Assembly (NCBI RefSeq): GCF_003056725.1
Contig: NZ_QBKZ01000002.1
Coordinates: 58,948-122,947, forward strand
Length of the DNA: 64,000 nt
Direction: 5' to 3'
Source of the DNA: Mangrovicoccus ximenensis
GTDB lineage: Bacteria > Pseudomonadota > Alphaproteobacteria > Rhodobacterales > Rhodobacteraceae
In this document: positions 1-11,891 of the stretch, piece by piece
Layout: each line of letters begins with the position of its first letter
How positions within the stretch are numbered: the first letter of the stretch is position 1
Program-made: the position numbers and the translations under genes
Notes under the pieces: generated by a model
Told to the model about the DNA's origin: nothing
What the model saw: the letters and a program-made list of their open reading frames with translations, nothing else
The model's database searches: none

Positions 1-77
1 GCGGGCTCGCGCGCCAGCAGGCCTTCGATGGCGGGGACGAAATCCTCGGCCACGGTGCAGCAGATGCAGCCGTTGTC
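1..77 (-). pseudogene. CobW/CobN-family GTPase fragment
   Basis: The minus strand reads DNGCICCTVAEDFVPAIEGL and continues off the window edge. GCICC is the CxCC metal-binding motif of CobW/COG0523 GTPases, which act as metal chaperones. Only about 25 residues around the motif are present. Upstream (higher coordinates) the reading switches at about 75-77 to an unrelated LigA fragment, so the N-terminal part with the Walker A motif is missing here. The piece is short, but the motif and its flanking residues are characteristic. Confidence 0.65.
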
Positions 78-325
78 TTGCCCGCGATCGGGCTGCCTTC
101 GGCCTGCGGGCGTTCGACGCGCTGGATGGCGAGCTCCGCCGCCAGCCGGTCGATCGAGGCCCGCTCGGTCTCCTGCGCGAAGGCGGAGACCAGCGACACG
201 GCGACAGTCGCGCCGATGCCGTCGATCCCGACCAGATCCTCCCAGGCGGCGCGGCTGTCGGCGCCGATTTCCGGCGCCTCGGCCCAGACCTTGTTGCGCG
301 TCGCGGTGATCTCGGCACGGCGCCG
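75..325 (-). pseudogene. ligA: NAD-dependent DNA ligase LigA fragment
   Basis: The minus-strand translation runs ATRNKVWAEAPEIG, then WEDLVGIDGIGATVAVSL, then SPIAGKT. This matches the helix-hairpin-helix region of bacterial LigA up to the first strand of the BRCT domain. LigA seals nicks using NAD. The adenylation and OB domains and the rest of BRCT are missing; the 3' end runs into the CobW piece, sharing a few bases. LigA is normally essential, so an intact copy must exist elsewhere or this join is not biological. No start codon or promoter belongs to the fragment. Confidence 0.6.
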
Positions 326-488
326 CGCCGCCGGACCCCGGCCGTCCCGCCACCTGCCGGGACGGCGGCAGGCACGCGATCGTGAAGGCCCCGCCCCCGG
401 GACGGCCAGGCCGCCAAGTCGCTCCCCCCCCTTGCACCGCATCGCAAACCGCCCCTCCGGGAGACCGGAGCGGGATTGTCCGTCCGTT

Positions 489-519
489 TCAGATATATCT
501 TGCAGTTAGATATATCTGA
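489..519. promoter_or_regulatory. Inverted-repeat operator upstream of PadR-type regulator
   Basis: A perfect inverted repeat, TCAGATATATC-N9-GATATATCTGA, ends 15 bp before the start of the PadR-reductase gene. It is AT-rich in a GC-rich setting and is the right size for a dimeric winged-helix repressor. Autoregulation by the adjacent PadR protein is the simplest reading. The site sequence is seen directly; its function is inferred. Confidence 0.7.
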
Positions 520-534
520 TACTAAATCTCCCGC

Positions 535-1458
535 ATGACGCAGGACACCGACAAGAGCCAGCCCCGCCGGCGCAACGGACGCCCCCGCAGGCGCGCCTTC
601 GACAACGGCACGCTGCGCCTCTTGATCCTGCAGATGATCGCGGAACAGCCGCGCCACGGCTACGAGATCATGACCGAACTGGAGGCCCGCACCGCCGGTG
701 CCTACCGTCCCAGCCCCGGGGTGCTCTACCCCAACCTCTCCGCGCTGGAAGAGGACGGGCTGATTGCCAGCGAGGCCATGGACGGCCGCCGCAAGCTCTG
801 CCGCATAACCCCGCTCGGGCAGGAGCGGCTGAAGCATGAAACCGCCGCGCTGGAGACCCGCACCGGGCCGCTCCTGCATGGCGGCCACCGCTTCCGCCAC
901 GGGGCGCCGCCGGACATCGTCGAAGCGATGGACCGGCTCAAGGCCGCGCTGCGCCGCAATTTTCTCGACGGCGATGCAGCGCCCGAGGCTGTCCGGGCCG
1001 CCGCAGCGGCGATCCGGGCTGCAGCAGACAGGGTCGAGCAACTGGGCGCCGCCGCCGCGGACGGGCCCGCAAAGGATACCGACATGACCGAGATCATCAC
1101 CCGCCACCGCCACGAAATCCACCGCCGCGACCTGACCGTGCGCGCCGCGTCCGACGTGACCCCGCAGATGCGCCGGATCGTCCTGGAAGGCGGCGGGCTG
1201 GAGAATTTTTCCAGCCTCGGCTTCGACGACCACGTGAAGCTGTTCTTCGAAACCGGCGGCGGGAAACCCGAGATGCGCGACTACACGCCCCGCGCCTATG
1301 ACAACGCGGACGGCACGCTGACCATCGATTTCGCGATGCACGAGGCCGGGCCCGCCACCGACTGGGCGCGCCAGGCGGAACCGGGCAGCGCGCTGCATGT
1401 CGCCGGGCCGCGCGGCTCCGCGGTGATCGCGCAGGTCTTCGACTGGCACCTGCTGATC
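535..1458 (+). pseudogene. PadR regulator fused to siderophore-interacting ferric reductase, 3'-truncated
   Basis: Residues 1-about 110 are a PadR winged helix (RRRAFDNGTLRLLILQMIA, then RPSPGVLYPNLSALEEDGLI). From the internal Met at 1084 the same frame encodes a siderophore-interacting FAD domain with the conserved RDYTPR flavin motif. This equals the E. coli NfeR-NfeF (YqjI-YqjH) pair in one chain: a repressor of iron reduction plus an NADPH-dependent ferric-siderophore reductase. The reductase stops after DWHLLI, where the NAD-binding half should start, and the frame then runs about 37 codons into antisense of the ATP synthase region. An inverted-repeat operator lies just upstream. I see no strong Shine-Dalgarno sequence before the ATG. 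Confidence 0.75.
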
Positions 1459-1496
1459 GTGCCCTGCATCCTGCTCCCGCCTCTCCGTCCGCCGCC

Positions 1497-3735
<2,239 letters not shown>

Positions 3736-3738
<3 letters not shown>

Positions 3739-4092
3739 GCCCCGGCCGCCAAGCAGCAGGGCGCCTATGTCGCGCGCAAGATCCTGTCCCGCACCGGCGG
3801 GCGGCGCGATCCCGGCAGCTTCGTCTACCGCCACCAGGGCAGCCTGGCCACGATCGGCCGCAAGGCGGCGGTCGCCGATTTCGGCTGGCTGCGGCTCCGC
3901 GGCAGCCTCGCCTGGTGGGTCTGGGGGCTGGCGCATATCTACTTCCTGATCGGCACCCGCAACCGCATGGCGGTGGCGCTGAGCTGGCTCTGGTCGCATG
4001 CGATGGGCCAGAAGAGCGCGCGGCTGATCACGGAGCCGGTCCATTCCCGGAGCTCGGCAGAGCCCGCGCCCCGGCTTCACGCCGCCGAGTGA
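3736..4092 (+). pseudogene. ndh: Type II NADH dehydrogenase, C-terminal fragment
   Basis: The translation runs LAPAAKQQGAYVARKIL, YRHQGSLATIGRKAAVADFG, LRGSLAWWVWGLAHIYFL and IGTRNRMAVALSWLW, ending in a natural TGA. This is the C-terminal third of single-subunit NADH:quinone oxidoreductase (NDH-2), including the end of the FAD-binding segment and the membrane-anchoring amphipathic region. The N-terminal FAD and NADH Rossmann folds are missing, replaced head-to-head by eutB. A GC-rich hairpin-like stretch follows the stop. Confidence 0.8.
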
Positions 4093-4278
4093 ACCCCGGG
4101 CGGTCGGGGCCTTCCGGGGCCCGGGTGCCGTCCGGCCGGTCCCTCTTGTCCCCGACCGGCGTTGTTGCAGAACTCAGCGGCTTCCGGGATTAATTTTGTG
4201 AATCCCGTGGATTGAGAGCCTGCCATGGCAAAGCCTGAGCCTGCCTGCCACCGCGCCGCCAACGGGACATCCTGCAGA

Positions 4279-4321
4279 GAGCCGTTGCTGCGTCCTTGGT
4301 CCGAGTGCAACGGCGAACGCA
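4279..4321. repeat. Palindromic insert, subfamily 2
   Basis: A GAGCCGTT...GGTCCGAG...AACGGCGAACG palindrome-like block inside IS5 relic A. A close relative lies at the same relative place in relic C (17849-17891), and related blocks lie at 17689 and 49082. Confidence 0.6.
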
Positions 4322-4545
4322 CTCAGGCGGCGCCGCGAAAGCCCGGTGAATGAATCGCTGGCCAGGAAGCATGGTACCCACCGCCGTCGCCAGTGCCGCA
4401 AGGGCCATCCGGCGATGGACACGGCGGCGGGCGACATCGGGGTGATGGAAGTCACGTCGAGCCGCGAGAGTGACAGCGCCGTCCTTCCCGAGCCCCCGGC
4501 CAGATCCCGCATGACGAGGAGATCGGCTCCGCAACGGGCGAGTTG

Positions 4546-4616
4546 CCGCCGGATGTGCCATGGCCCATCCGGCTCGGACCGATGGTGCCGCGTTGGGAAA
4601 CTCCGGGCACCGCTGG
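4546..4616. repeat. 70-bp palindromic element (copy in IS5 relic A)
   Basis: Bounded by CCGCCGG and CCGCTGG, with a core containing GCCCATCCGG, CTCGGACCGATGG and a diverged right arm. It interrupts the transposase where VTADGAYDTRR is expected. The same site is filled at 26623 and 50748 and empty in the 34.1 kb copy. Confidence 0.75.
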
Positions 4617-4879
4617 CGATGCCTTCGGTACCAGCCGGTGCCATGCGGAGATCCTGGTACGTGGCGGCACGGACGATTGCGGAAAGAGGACTGCCCTGCT
4701 GCGCTGGCGCGCAACGACATCCTGCAGGCCACACAGCGCCTCGGACGGACGATCTCGAAAAGGTCGGGCTACCACGTCCGCAGCCGGATCGCGGCCGGGA
4801 GGAGAAGCCTCCAGGGTCAGGACCCATTGATTTCCTTGGGATACCGTGATTCCGGGCCTCCTCTGGAGGTGCATGGGGA

Positions 4880-6025
<1,146 letters not shown>

Positions 6026-6629
6026 CGGAACTGGCGATCAGCCCGTAGAGATCCGGGTCCGAGGCCTCGATCCGGGCGAAGACGCGCTTCAGGCTCTGGA
6101 TCGCCGGCTCCAGCATGTTGACGCGGATCGGACCGACCTGCTCGATCCGCAGCCGGTCCTTCAGCGCCGGGTTGGTCATCGGCTCGCAATCGTCGCTGAG
6201 CACCTCGCGCGGCTTGCCGAGGAAATCCTGCAGGAAATTGGGCGAGGCGACGGTGATGCCCTTGTTGACGTTCAGCCGGTCGGCGATCAGCACAACCTTG
6301 GCATAGGCGTCGAGGATCGGGTTCGGCCCCTCCTGGCGGAAGCCCCCCGCGCCTGGACCGGGGCCGGGACCGCCGGGCGCAGGCTGGGCGGGACGGCGCA
6401 GGCGGCTTTCCTCGAGCGCCTTCAGCCGGCCCTCGAGCTCGTCGATGCGGTCCTGCTGGTTCTCGATCTGGAAGCGCATCCGCTCGATGTCGATCCGCGC
6501 GCCGCTGTCGATGCCGCTGCCGCCTGGGACGCCGCCGGTGGGAAGCTGCAGGCGCGGCAGCAAGAGGAGCGCGGCCAGCCCCAGCGCCAGCGCGACGATG
6601 GCGGCGATCAGCCAGGGAACGGCGCGCAT
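6026..6629 (-). pseudogene. Membrane-anchored M15-type D-Ala-D-Ala carboxypeptidase, 3'-truncated
   Basis: Residues 2-25 form a signal anchor (VPWLIAAIVALALGLAALLLL). A coiled coil follows (RMRFQIENQQDRIDELEGRL), then a domain with [20 protein letters not shown] and [16 protein letters not shown]. The last part resembles the start of bacterial D-alanyl-D-alanine carboxypeptidase-like M15 domains. The zinc-binding region that should follow ASSG is lost at the EF-Tu junction. A strong GGAGGT lies 3 bp before the ATG. It follows the PP2C gene by 15 bp and was probably co-transcribed with it. The family call is moderate, since the catalytic residues are missing. Confidence 0.55.
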
Positions 6630-6644
6630 CGGACCTCCTTCCGC

Positions 6645-7176
6645 TCAGACGACATCGACGACGATGGCCGAAACATTGTCGGTTCCTCCCGCCTTCAGCG
6701 CGCGCGAGATCAGCGCCTCGGACACGGTTTCCATCGGCTCGCGCTCGAGCACGCCCGCGAGCTCCCGCGCGCCGACATGCTTGGTCAGCCCGTCGGTGCA
6801 GAGCAGGAACCGATCGCCGGGGCGGACTTCGCCGCGGATCTTGTCGAGTTCCAGCGCCTCGCCGACGCCGACGGCGCGGGTGATCACGTTGGCATGGGGC
6901 AGCTTCTCGGCCTCCTCCCAGGTCATCTCGCCGCCCAGCACCAGCTCGGCCACCATCGAATGGTCCGAGGTCAGCATGTCGAGATGGTGCTCGCGGTAGC
7001 TGTAGAGGCGGCTGTCCCCGGCCCAGAAGGCGGCGAAATGGTCGTTGGTCAGGATCAGCGCCACCACCGTCGCGCCGATCGGACCGCCGCCGCGGCGCGC
7101 CGCCTCGGCGAGGATCTGCTCATGCGCGCCGAGGATCGCGCGGCGCAGCCCCGCCATCATCTCGCCCGGCCCCGAG
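6645..7176 (-). pseudogene. PP2C-family Ser/Thr phosphatase, N-terminally truncated
   Basis: The sequence retains GATVVALILTNDHFAAFWAG (metal-site GDSRLY follows), LTSDHSMVAELV, FLLCTDGLTKHV and GGTDNVSAIVVDVV, the later PP2C motifs in order. PP2C phosphatases are Mg/Mn-dependent and dephosphorylate Ser/Thr-phosphoproteins; such genes often accompany type VI secretion loci, but none is visible here. The N-terminal DGMGG-type motif is gone: the gene meets the psuG fragment at about 7176. The frame extends further upstream only as antisense of psuG. Confidence 0.75.
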
Positions 7177-7419
7177 CTGGTGGCCAATCCGGTGCCCGAA
7201 ACCGACGAGCTCCCCGCCGGCGAGATGGCGCCGGTCATCGCCCAGGCCACCCGCGAGGCGGCGGCACAGGGCATCCTCGGCAAGGCGGTGACCCCGTTCC
7301 TGCTCGGCCGCATCCTCGAGCTGACCGGCGGCCGCTCGCTCGACACCAACATCGCGCTGGTGCGCAGCAACGCCCGGCTTGCCGCGGCCATTGCCAAAGA
7401 ATTCACCAGACTCGCCTGA
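7177..7419 (+). pseudogene. psuG: Pseudouridine-5'-phosphate glycosidase, C-terminal fragment
   Basis: Eighty codons read LVANPVPETDELPAGEM, QGILGKAVTPFLLGRILELT and GGRSLDTNIALVRSNARLAA, ending in TGA. This is the conserved C-terminal region of PsuG, which cleaves pseudouridine 5'-phosphate into ribose 5-phosphate and uracil. The N-terminal about 220 residues are missing and replaced head-to-head by the phosphatase. A hairpin follows the stop after 8 bp. Confidence 0.8.
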
Positions 7420-7427
7420 ACCGGATG

Positions 7428-7452
7428 CGGCTGCCCATTCCATGGGCAGCCG
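7428..7452. terminator. Hairpin after psuG fragment
   Basis: CGGCTGCCCAT-TCC-ATGGGCAGCCG is a perfect 11-bp stem with a 3-nt loop. There is no T-run, so strong intrinsic termination is doubtful, but its position just after a stop fits a terminator. Confidence 0.5.
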
Positions 7453-7516
7453 GCCATTGTGCGCTCCCGCCGCAATGCCTAAATTCGCTCTGTCGCGCCC
7501 TCAGGACCCCCCGCAG

Positions 7517-8260
7517 ATGCTAGAGCCCTTCGAAGACCCCAATATCCCCCAGAAACCGCGCAAGCACCGTCTGCTTGCCAATCTGCGCGCCAGCTTCCTG
7601 ACCGGGCTCGTCGTGATCGCGCCGATCGGCCTGACGATCTACCTGATCTGGACCGTCGTCGGCTGGATCGACGGCTTCGTGCTGCCGCTGGTGCCCGCGC
7701 GGTTCAATCCCGAACAGTATATCGGCATCAACCTGCGCGGCGTCGGCGTCATCTTCTTCCTGTTCTTCACCATCGCGGTCGGCTGGATCGCCAAGGGGAT
7801 CATCGGCCGGTCGCTGCTCAACGCCGCCGAGGAACTGGTCGGCCAGATGCCGGTGGTGCGCTCGATCTACAACGGCCTGAAGCAGATCGCCGAAACCGTC
7901 TTCGCCCAGCAGGACACCAGCTTCGACAAGGCCTGCATGATCGAATACCCGCGCAAGGGCTCCTGGGCGCTCGGCTTCATCTCCACGCCGGCCCGCGGCG
8001 AAATCAACCGCCGCGCCCCCTGCGACGACGACCTGCTGTCGATCTTCGTGCCGACCACGCCGAACCCGACCTCGGGCTTCCTGCTCTACATCCCGCGCCG
8101 CGACGTGATCGAGCTCGACATGTCCGTCGAGGACGCCGCCAAGCTGGTGATCTCCGCGGGGCTCGTCTACCCGCAGGACCGCGGCGCCGCGCCCGCCCCC
8201 GATGACGGCGCGCTGGTCAAGATGCACGACACTGCGGCAGCGGCAGCCAAGCGCGGCTGA
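7517..8260 (+). CDS. DUF502 family membrane protein
   Basis: About 247 residues. There are two strong membrane segments near the N-terminus (ASFLTGLVVIAPIGLTIYLI and VGVIFFLFFTIAVGWIAKGI), then the DUF502 signature GQMPVVRSIYNGLKQIAETV and SFDKACMIEYPRKGSWALGF, SIFVPTTPNPTSGFLLYIPR. The family's role is unknown; it is widespread in proteobacteria. I prefer the ATG at 7517 because homologue-like sequence starts there; an in-frame ATG at 7475 would add 14 residues. The gene looks intact, one of the few in this part of the window. Confidence 0.85.
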   Translation: MLEPFEDPNIPQKPRKHRLLANLRASFLTGLVVIAPIGLTIYLIWTVVGWIDGFVLPLVPARFNPEQYIGINLRGVGVIFFLFFTIAVGWIAKGIIGRSLLNAAEELVGQMPVVRSIYNGLKQIAETVFAQQDTSFDKACMIEYPRKGSWALGFISTPARGEINRRAPCDDDLLSIFVPTTPNPTSGFLLYIPRRDVIELDMSVEDAAKLVISAGLVYPQDRGAAPAPDDGALVKMHDTAAAAAKRG

Positions 8261-8264
8261 GCCG

Positions 8265-8332
8265 GTGCTGCCGGGCGCCTTCGCTCTCGGCTTCGCCACC
8301 GGCCTGTCGCTGATCCTGGCCATCGCCGCGCA
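8265..8332 (+). pseudogene. LysE/ArgO amino-acid exporter, 5' fragment
   Basis: A possible GTG start follows the DUF502 stop by 4 bp. The reading is LPGAFALGFATGLSLILAIAAQ, matching the first membrane helix of LysE-type exporters (GFATGLSLIVAIGAQNAFVL). The match ends exactly at the conserved GAQ, and the rest of the gene is absent. About 100 bp of unassigned sequence follows before the next gene. Confidence 0.5.
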
Positions 8333-8434
8333 AGCGCGGCGCCGCACGGGACAGCGTCGCCCCCCGGGGGCCGGCAGCGGTGCAGTCCGATGACATGCAC
8401 CGGCTCTTCAACAGCGAAAGAAAACAGGAATTTG

Positions 8435-8701
8435 ATGGAAATCTACTGGGGCGAACCGATGTCCCTCACCGAACCCGCGGGCGGCAGCCGCATCAGGATC
8501 AGCACGATCGAGCAGGCGCAGTACTGGCTCCGCCGCAAATGGCCGGTCTCCGACGTGGCCCGGCAGCGCGCCATCGGCCAGCTCGACGCGGCCATGGAGT
8601 GCATGTGCCCGGTGGGCAATGCACGCAGCGCGTTCCTGTCGGCGGCCAGGACCGCAGGCCTTGCGCCGCGGGTCGAGAGCGGGGTGCGCCATGACGCCTG
8701 A
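8435..8701 (+). CDS. DUF982 domain-containing protein
   Basis: An 88-residue protein with the DUF982 pattern: TIEQAQYWLRRKWPV, about 20 residues with ARQRAIGQLDAAMECMCPVG, then ARSAFLSAARTAGL. The family is small, alphaproteobacterial and of unknown function. AGGA precedes the ATG by 5 bp. Its stop overlaps the start of plsC (ATG at 8691), so the two are probably translationally coupled. Confidence 0.75.
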   Translation: MEIYWGEPMSLTEPAGGSRIRISTIEQAQYWLRRKWPVSDVARQRAIGQLDAAMECMCPVGNARSAFLSAARTAGLAPRVESGVRHDA

Positions 8702-9473
8702 AGCGGCCGTCCGGGCCGCAACCGGACGCAGCGCCCCCGCGGCGGAGACGCCTCCGGCGATGCTCCGGCTCCGCACGAAGCTGTTCGACGGGCTCTTCGG
8801 CCTGTGGACCATGTGTCTCGGCCCCTGCATCCCGGTGCTTGCATGGCTGCAGCGGCCGGGCCTGACCCGCGCGGCGATCCGCATCTGGACCAACGGCGCC
8901 TTCGCGCTGATGCGGCTGGTGCTGGGCCTGCGCTACCGCGAGGAAGGTCTCGAGAACAAGCATCCCGGCGGGCCCTGCATCTATGTGTGCAACCACCAGT
9001 CCACCTGGGAGACGCTGGCCTTCAACCGGCTGGTTCCCGACATCTGCATGGTCGCGAAGCACGAGCTGCGGCGCATCCCGGTCTTCGGCTGGTATCTGGC
9101 GAATGCGCCGATGATCCTGGTCGACCGGGGCGCCGGCGGCCGGGCGCTGGCGGCGATGATCACCGAAGCCCGCCGCGAGGCCGCCAAGGGGCGGTCGATC
9201 CTGATCTTTCCGGAAGGCACGCGGGTCGGCGTCGAGGAGCGCTGCAAGTTCCAGCCGGGCCTGATCGCGCTCTACCGCAAGCTCGACCTGCCGGTGGTGC
9301 CGGTGGCGCACAATGCCGGCTGCTTCTGGCGCGCGGACGGCAAGGCGGCGGGAACGGTCACGCTGTCCTATCTTCCGGCCGTGCCTGCCGGGCTGCCGGC
9401 CGCCGAGGCGATGGCCGGGGTCGAGGCGCTGCTCGATGCCGAGAAGGACCGGCTGGCCCGCAGCGGGGCCTGA
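8691..9473 (+). CDS. plsC: 1-acyl-sn-glycerol-3-phosphate acyltransferase
   Basis: The enzyme transfers an acyl chain to lysophosphatidic acid at the inner membrane, making phosphatidic acid. Acyltransferase block I NHQSTWETL (HX4E form), KHELRRIPVFGWYL, block III FPEGTRV and the block IV LPVVPVAHNAG are in order. An N-terminal hydrophobic stretch (FGLWTMCLGPCIPVLAWL) would anchor it. The total of 260 residues is usual. Starting at the ATG 8691 gives overlap with the DUF982 gene; a later Met at 8760 is possible. It looks complete. Confidence 0.88.
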   Translation: MTPEAAVRAATGRSAPAAETPPAMLRLRTKLFDGLFGLWTMCLGPCIPVLAWLQRPGLTRAAIRIWTNGAFALMRLVLGLRYREEGLENKHPGGPCIYVCNHQSTWETLAFNRLVPDICMVAKHELRRIPVFGWYLANAPMILVDRGAGGRALAAMITEARREAAKGRSILIFPEGTRVGVEERCKFQPGLIALYRKLDLPVVPVAHNAGCFWRADGKAAGTVTLSYLPAVPAGLPAAEAMAGVEALLDAEKDRLARSGA

Positions 9474-9847
9474 GGGAAGTCCTCCACCTTATCGAGCATA
9501 TGTCTCTCCCGTGTCTGGGTCCGCTCCCGCCGGACCCGGCCTGTCCGGCGGGGATGCGCCTGCGCGCCCCGGCCGGTGATGGCGGGACGGTCAGTGCTGA
9601 ACCCGGGATTTGCAATGCGGCAATTGCGGAAAACCCCGCCGGAGCGGGCCGTTTCTGACCAAAGTACGAGACGGAACCGGCCGTTTCCGGGGATGCCGGT
9701 AAGGAAAGGTAACCAAATCACATTGCTGTTACGCTGTTCATCGGGGTAGAAGCCGGGATAGGGTTCCGGTCGCGGGGCGGTCCCGGAACCGGGTTGCGGA
9801 TTGAGGCGGCCCGGGGACGGCCGGTGAATTTCAGGGAAGGGGCGGCC
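9474..9847. other. Intergenic region before the XRE regulator
   Basis: No gene is seen in these 374 bp. TTTGCAATGCGGCAATTGC at 9609-9627 has half sites resembling the TTTGCAA motif bound by short-chain acyl-CoA regulators of the RamB/PccR type, whose N-terminal domain resembles the next gene. This link is tentative. The stretch from about 9700 to 9760 is relatively AT-rich and may hold the promoter. Confidence 0.4.
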
Positions 9848-10635
9848 ATGTCGCGCAGCGCATTGACCGGCACGCGGATCCGCGAGCGCCGCACGCTTCT
9901 GGGGATGAAACAGGCGGAGCTGGCGCGGGCGGTGGAGATCTCGCCCTCCTATCTCAACCTCATCGAACACAACCGCCGCCGGATCGCAGGCAAGCTGCTG
10001 GGCGAGATCGCCCGCGAACTGCATGTCGAGGTGGCGCAGCTGACCCGCGGTGCCGAGGCCGAGCTGCTCGACCTGCTGGGGCAGGCAGCGGCCGATCTGC
10101 CCCAGGCCGGGGCCGAGCTTGACCGCGGCGACGAGTTCGTCGGCCGCTTTCCGGGCTGGGCGGCCGTGGTGCAGGCGCAGCATCGCCGCATCCAGGACCT
10201 GCAGGACCGGATCGAGGGGCTGAGCGACCGGCTGAGCCACGATCCGCGGCTGTCTTCGGCGATGCACGAGGTGCTGTCCAAGGCCACTGCGATCCGCTCG
10301 GCGGCGACGATCCTGGTCGAGACCGAGGATATCGACGAGGCCTGGCGGCGGCGCTTCCACCGCAACCTGCATGGCGACAGCCTGGCGCTGGCGGAAAGCG
10401 CGCAGGCGCTGACCAGCTTCCTCGACGGCGAGGACGAGGCGCGCACCGAGGCGGGCACGCCCTGGGAGGAGCTGGAGCTGTTCCTGGAGAGCCAGCGCTT
10501 CCATTTCCCGGTGCTGGAAGAGGGCGGCGCGGCGGAGGCGGTGCTGGCCGAGGCGACCGAGCTCACCGCCCCGGCGCGGGAGCTGGCGCGGCACTATCTG
10601 GAGCGCTACCGCCGCGAGGCGGCGATGCTGCCGCT
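9848..10635 (+). pseudogene. XRE-family regulator (ScfR/RamB-like), 3'-truncated
   Basis: Residues 5-60 are a Cro/CI helix-turn-helix (RIRERRTLLGMKQAELARAV, ISPSYLNLIEHNRRRI). A helical region (EVLSKATAIRSAATILVE) follows, and an ELARHYLERYRREAA segment leads toward the expected IrrE/DUF2083 acyl-CoA-sensing part. Proteins of this layout regulate short-chain fatty acid and propionate metabolism. After AAMLPL the reading becomes antisense of a LacI gene, so the C-terminal about 200 residues are missing. AGGGAAGGGG precedes the ATG. Confidence 0.7.
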
Positions 10636-10639
10636 CGCA

Positions 10640-11662
10640 GCCCTGCCGCACCGGGCCCGCCGAGGCGCGCTCGACCAGCCGGCAGGACAGCTCGATCCGC
10701 CGCGGCAGGAAGGCGGCGTCGTCGAAATGGTCGCGCAGCAGGTCGATCGCCACGGCACCGATCTCGCGCATCGGGATGGCGACCGAGCTGAGCTTGGGGT
10801 CGAGGAAATCGCTCTGCGGCAACCCGTCCATGCCCACCACCGAGACCTGCCCCGGCACCGCCACGCCCATTTCGCGCAGCGCCATCAGCGCGCCGATCGC
10901 CAGGCTGTCCCCGGCCGCGAGGATCGCGGTGAAATCGGTGCCGCGGGCGGCGACATGGCCGCGCAGTGCCTCTATCGCCGCTTCCGGCGTCCAGTCGGCG
11001 GCATCAAGCACCAGATCGCGCCAGCCCTCGCCCAGCACCGGCAGCACCTCGTCGCGCCAGCCATCCATCCGCCGCGCGATTGTGCGCCGCCCCGGCCGCG
11101 ACAGGAACAGGATGCGCTCATGGCCGAGGCCGCGCAGGTAGCGCGTCGCCAGCGCCGCCGCCGCGCGGTTGTTCGGCACCACGCTCGACAGCCCCATGGT
11201 CGGGTCCTCGCCATTGACCAGCACGATCGGCTTGGCGAAATCGCGGATCGGCTCCAGCAGCTCCTCGTCGTCGATGGTCAAGAGCAGCACGCCCGCGACC
11301 GCCGGATCGGCAAGCGCCTCGCCGAGCATCTTCCGCTCTTCCTGCGGACCGCCGATCGCCCGCGTGTCGAGCGTCACCCCGAGCGTCGCCGCCCGCGTGC
11401 GCAGCCCTTCGAGCACATGGGCGGTGAACTGGTTGCGCTGGTAGTCGATCATCGCATGGGTGCTGGCCGCGACGATCATCGTCGTGCCCTCGAAATTCGT
11501 TGCGGTGCTGTAGTTCAGCGCCTTGGCCGCGGCCTGCACCTTGGCGCGGATCTCGGGCCGGACCCCCGGCGCGCCGGCCAGCGCACGGGAGACCGTGCTG
11601 GGAGAGACGCCGCATTGGGCCGCCAGGTCGCTGAGGCGGACTTTCTTGGACGGGTGGTGCAT
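10640..11662 (-). CDS. LacI-family transcriptional regulator
   Basis: N-terminal LacI helix-turn-helix (VRLSDLAAQCGVSPSTVSRA, hinge ALNYSTATNF) followed by a periplasmic-binding-protein fold: TMIVAASTHAMIDYQRNQF, LTIDDEELLEPI, RYLRGLGHERILFLSRPGRR and VSVVGMDGLPQSDFLDPKLS. It has about 340 residues with the C-terminal ELSCRLVERAS typical of the family, so it is near complete, though its last codons sit at the XRE breakpoint. The ligand is unknown. An operator-like palindrome lies 49 bp upstream of the start. The in-frame extension beyond 11662 lacks coding features. Confidence 0.85.
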
Positions 11663-11710
11663 AGGGACCCTCGCAGCGGCGGAACCCGCCTGCAAAAAAC
11701 TTTCATCTGG

Positions 11711-11732
11711 TGCAATTTGAGCAAATATTGCA
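11711..11732. promoter_or_regulatory. LacI-type operator
   Basis: TGCAAT-N10-ATTGCA, an AT-rich inverted repeat in the leader of the LacI gene. Its symmetry and position fit autoregulation. A GTTGCACATG box near 11848 may be a related half site. Confidence 0.55.
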
Positions 11733-11891
11733 CAGTCCCGCCACTGCCGCAAGCGAAACGGCCTGCCGCGCGCCGCCCGGCGGCGCTCCCGGCCGCGCCA
11801 GCCACGGCACCCCCGCTCGCTCGAATGGCGCAAATAGGTCGATAGCGTTGCACATGTTTTCGTTCGGTATGCTATTAATTTGAAAGTCTAT

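Larger units (their letters stand above)
4160..4830 (+). mobile_element. IS5-family transposase relic A
   Basis: It starts with an IS5-like end (GTTGTTGCAGAACTCAGCGG) and MAKPEPA, and later reads LARKHGTHRRRQCRKGH, MDTAAGDI and VTSSR, then YHVRSRI near the end. These are pieces of the DDE transposase typical of rhodobacteral IS5 elements. The frame shifts several times, the middle of the N-terminal domain is missing, and two short palindromic inserts interrupt it. No intact frame remains. The relic abuts the tuf upstream region, so it may have removed the natural neighbour of tuf. Confidence 0.75.

Noticed and set aside
7428-7452. Considered as a member of the palindromic family because it contains GCCCAT and ATGGGC
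   Set aside because: Lacks the GGTCCG core and the CCAGCGG ends; a simple 11-bp hairpin.
9609-9627. TTTGCAA-type half sites as a definite PccR/RamB operator
   Set aside because: Only one half site matches well; kept as a note, not as a feature.
9368-11833. An 821-codon minus-strand open frame
   Set aside because: Only its LacI part (10640-11662) is real; the rest is antisense of the XRE regulator and plsC, produced by high GC.
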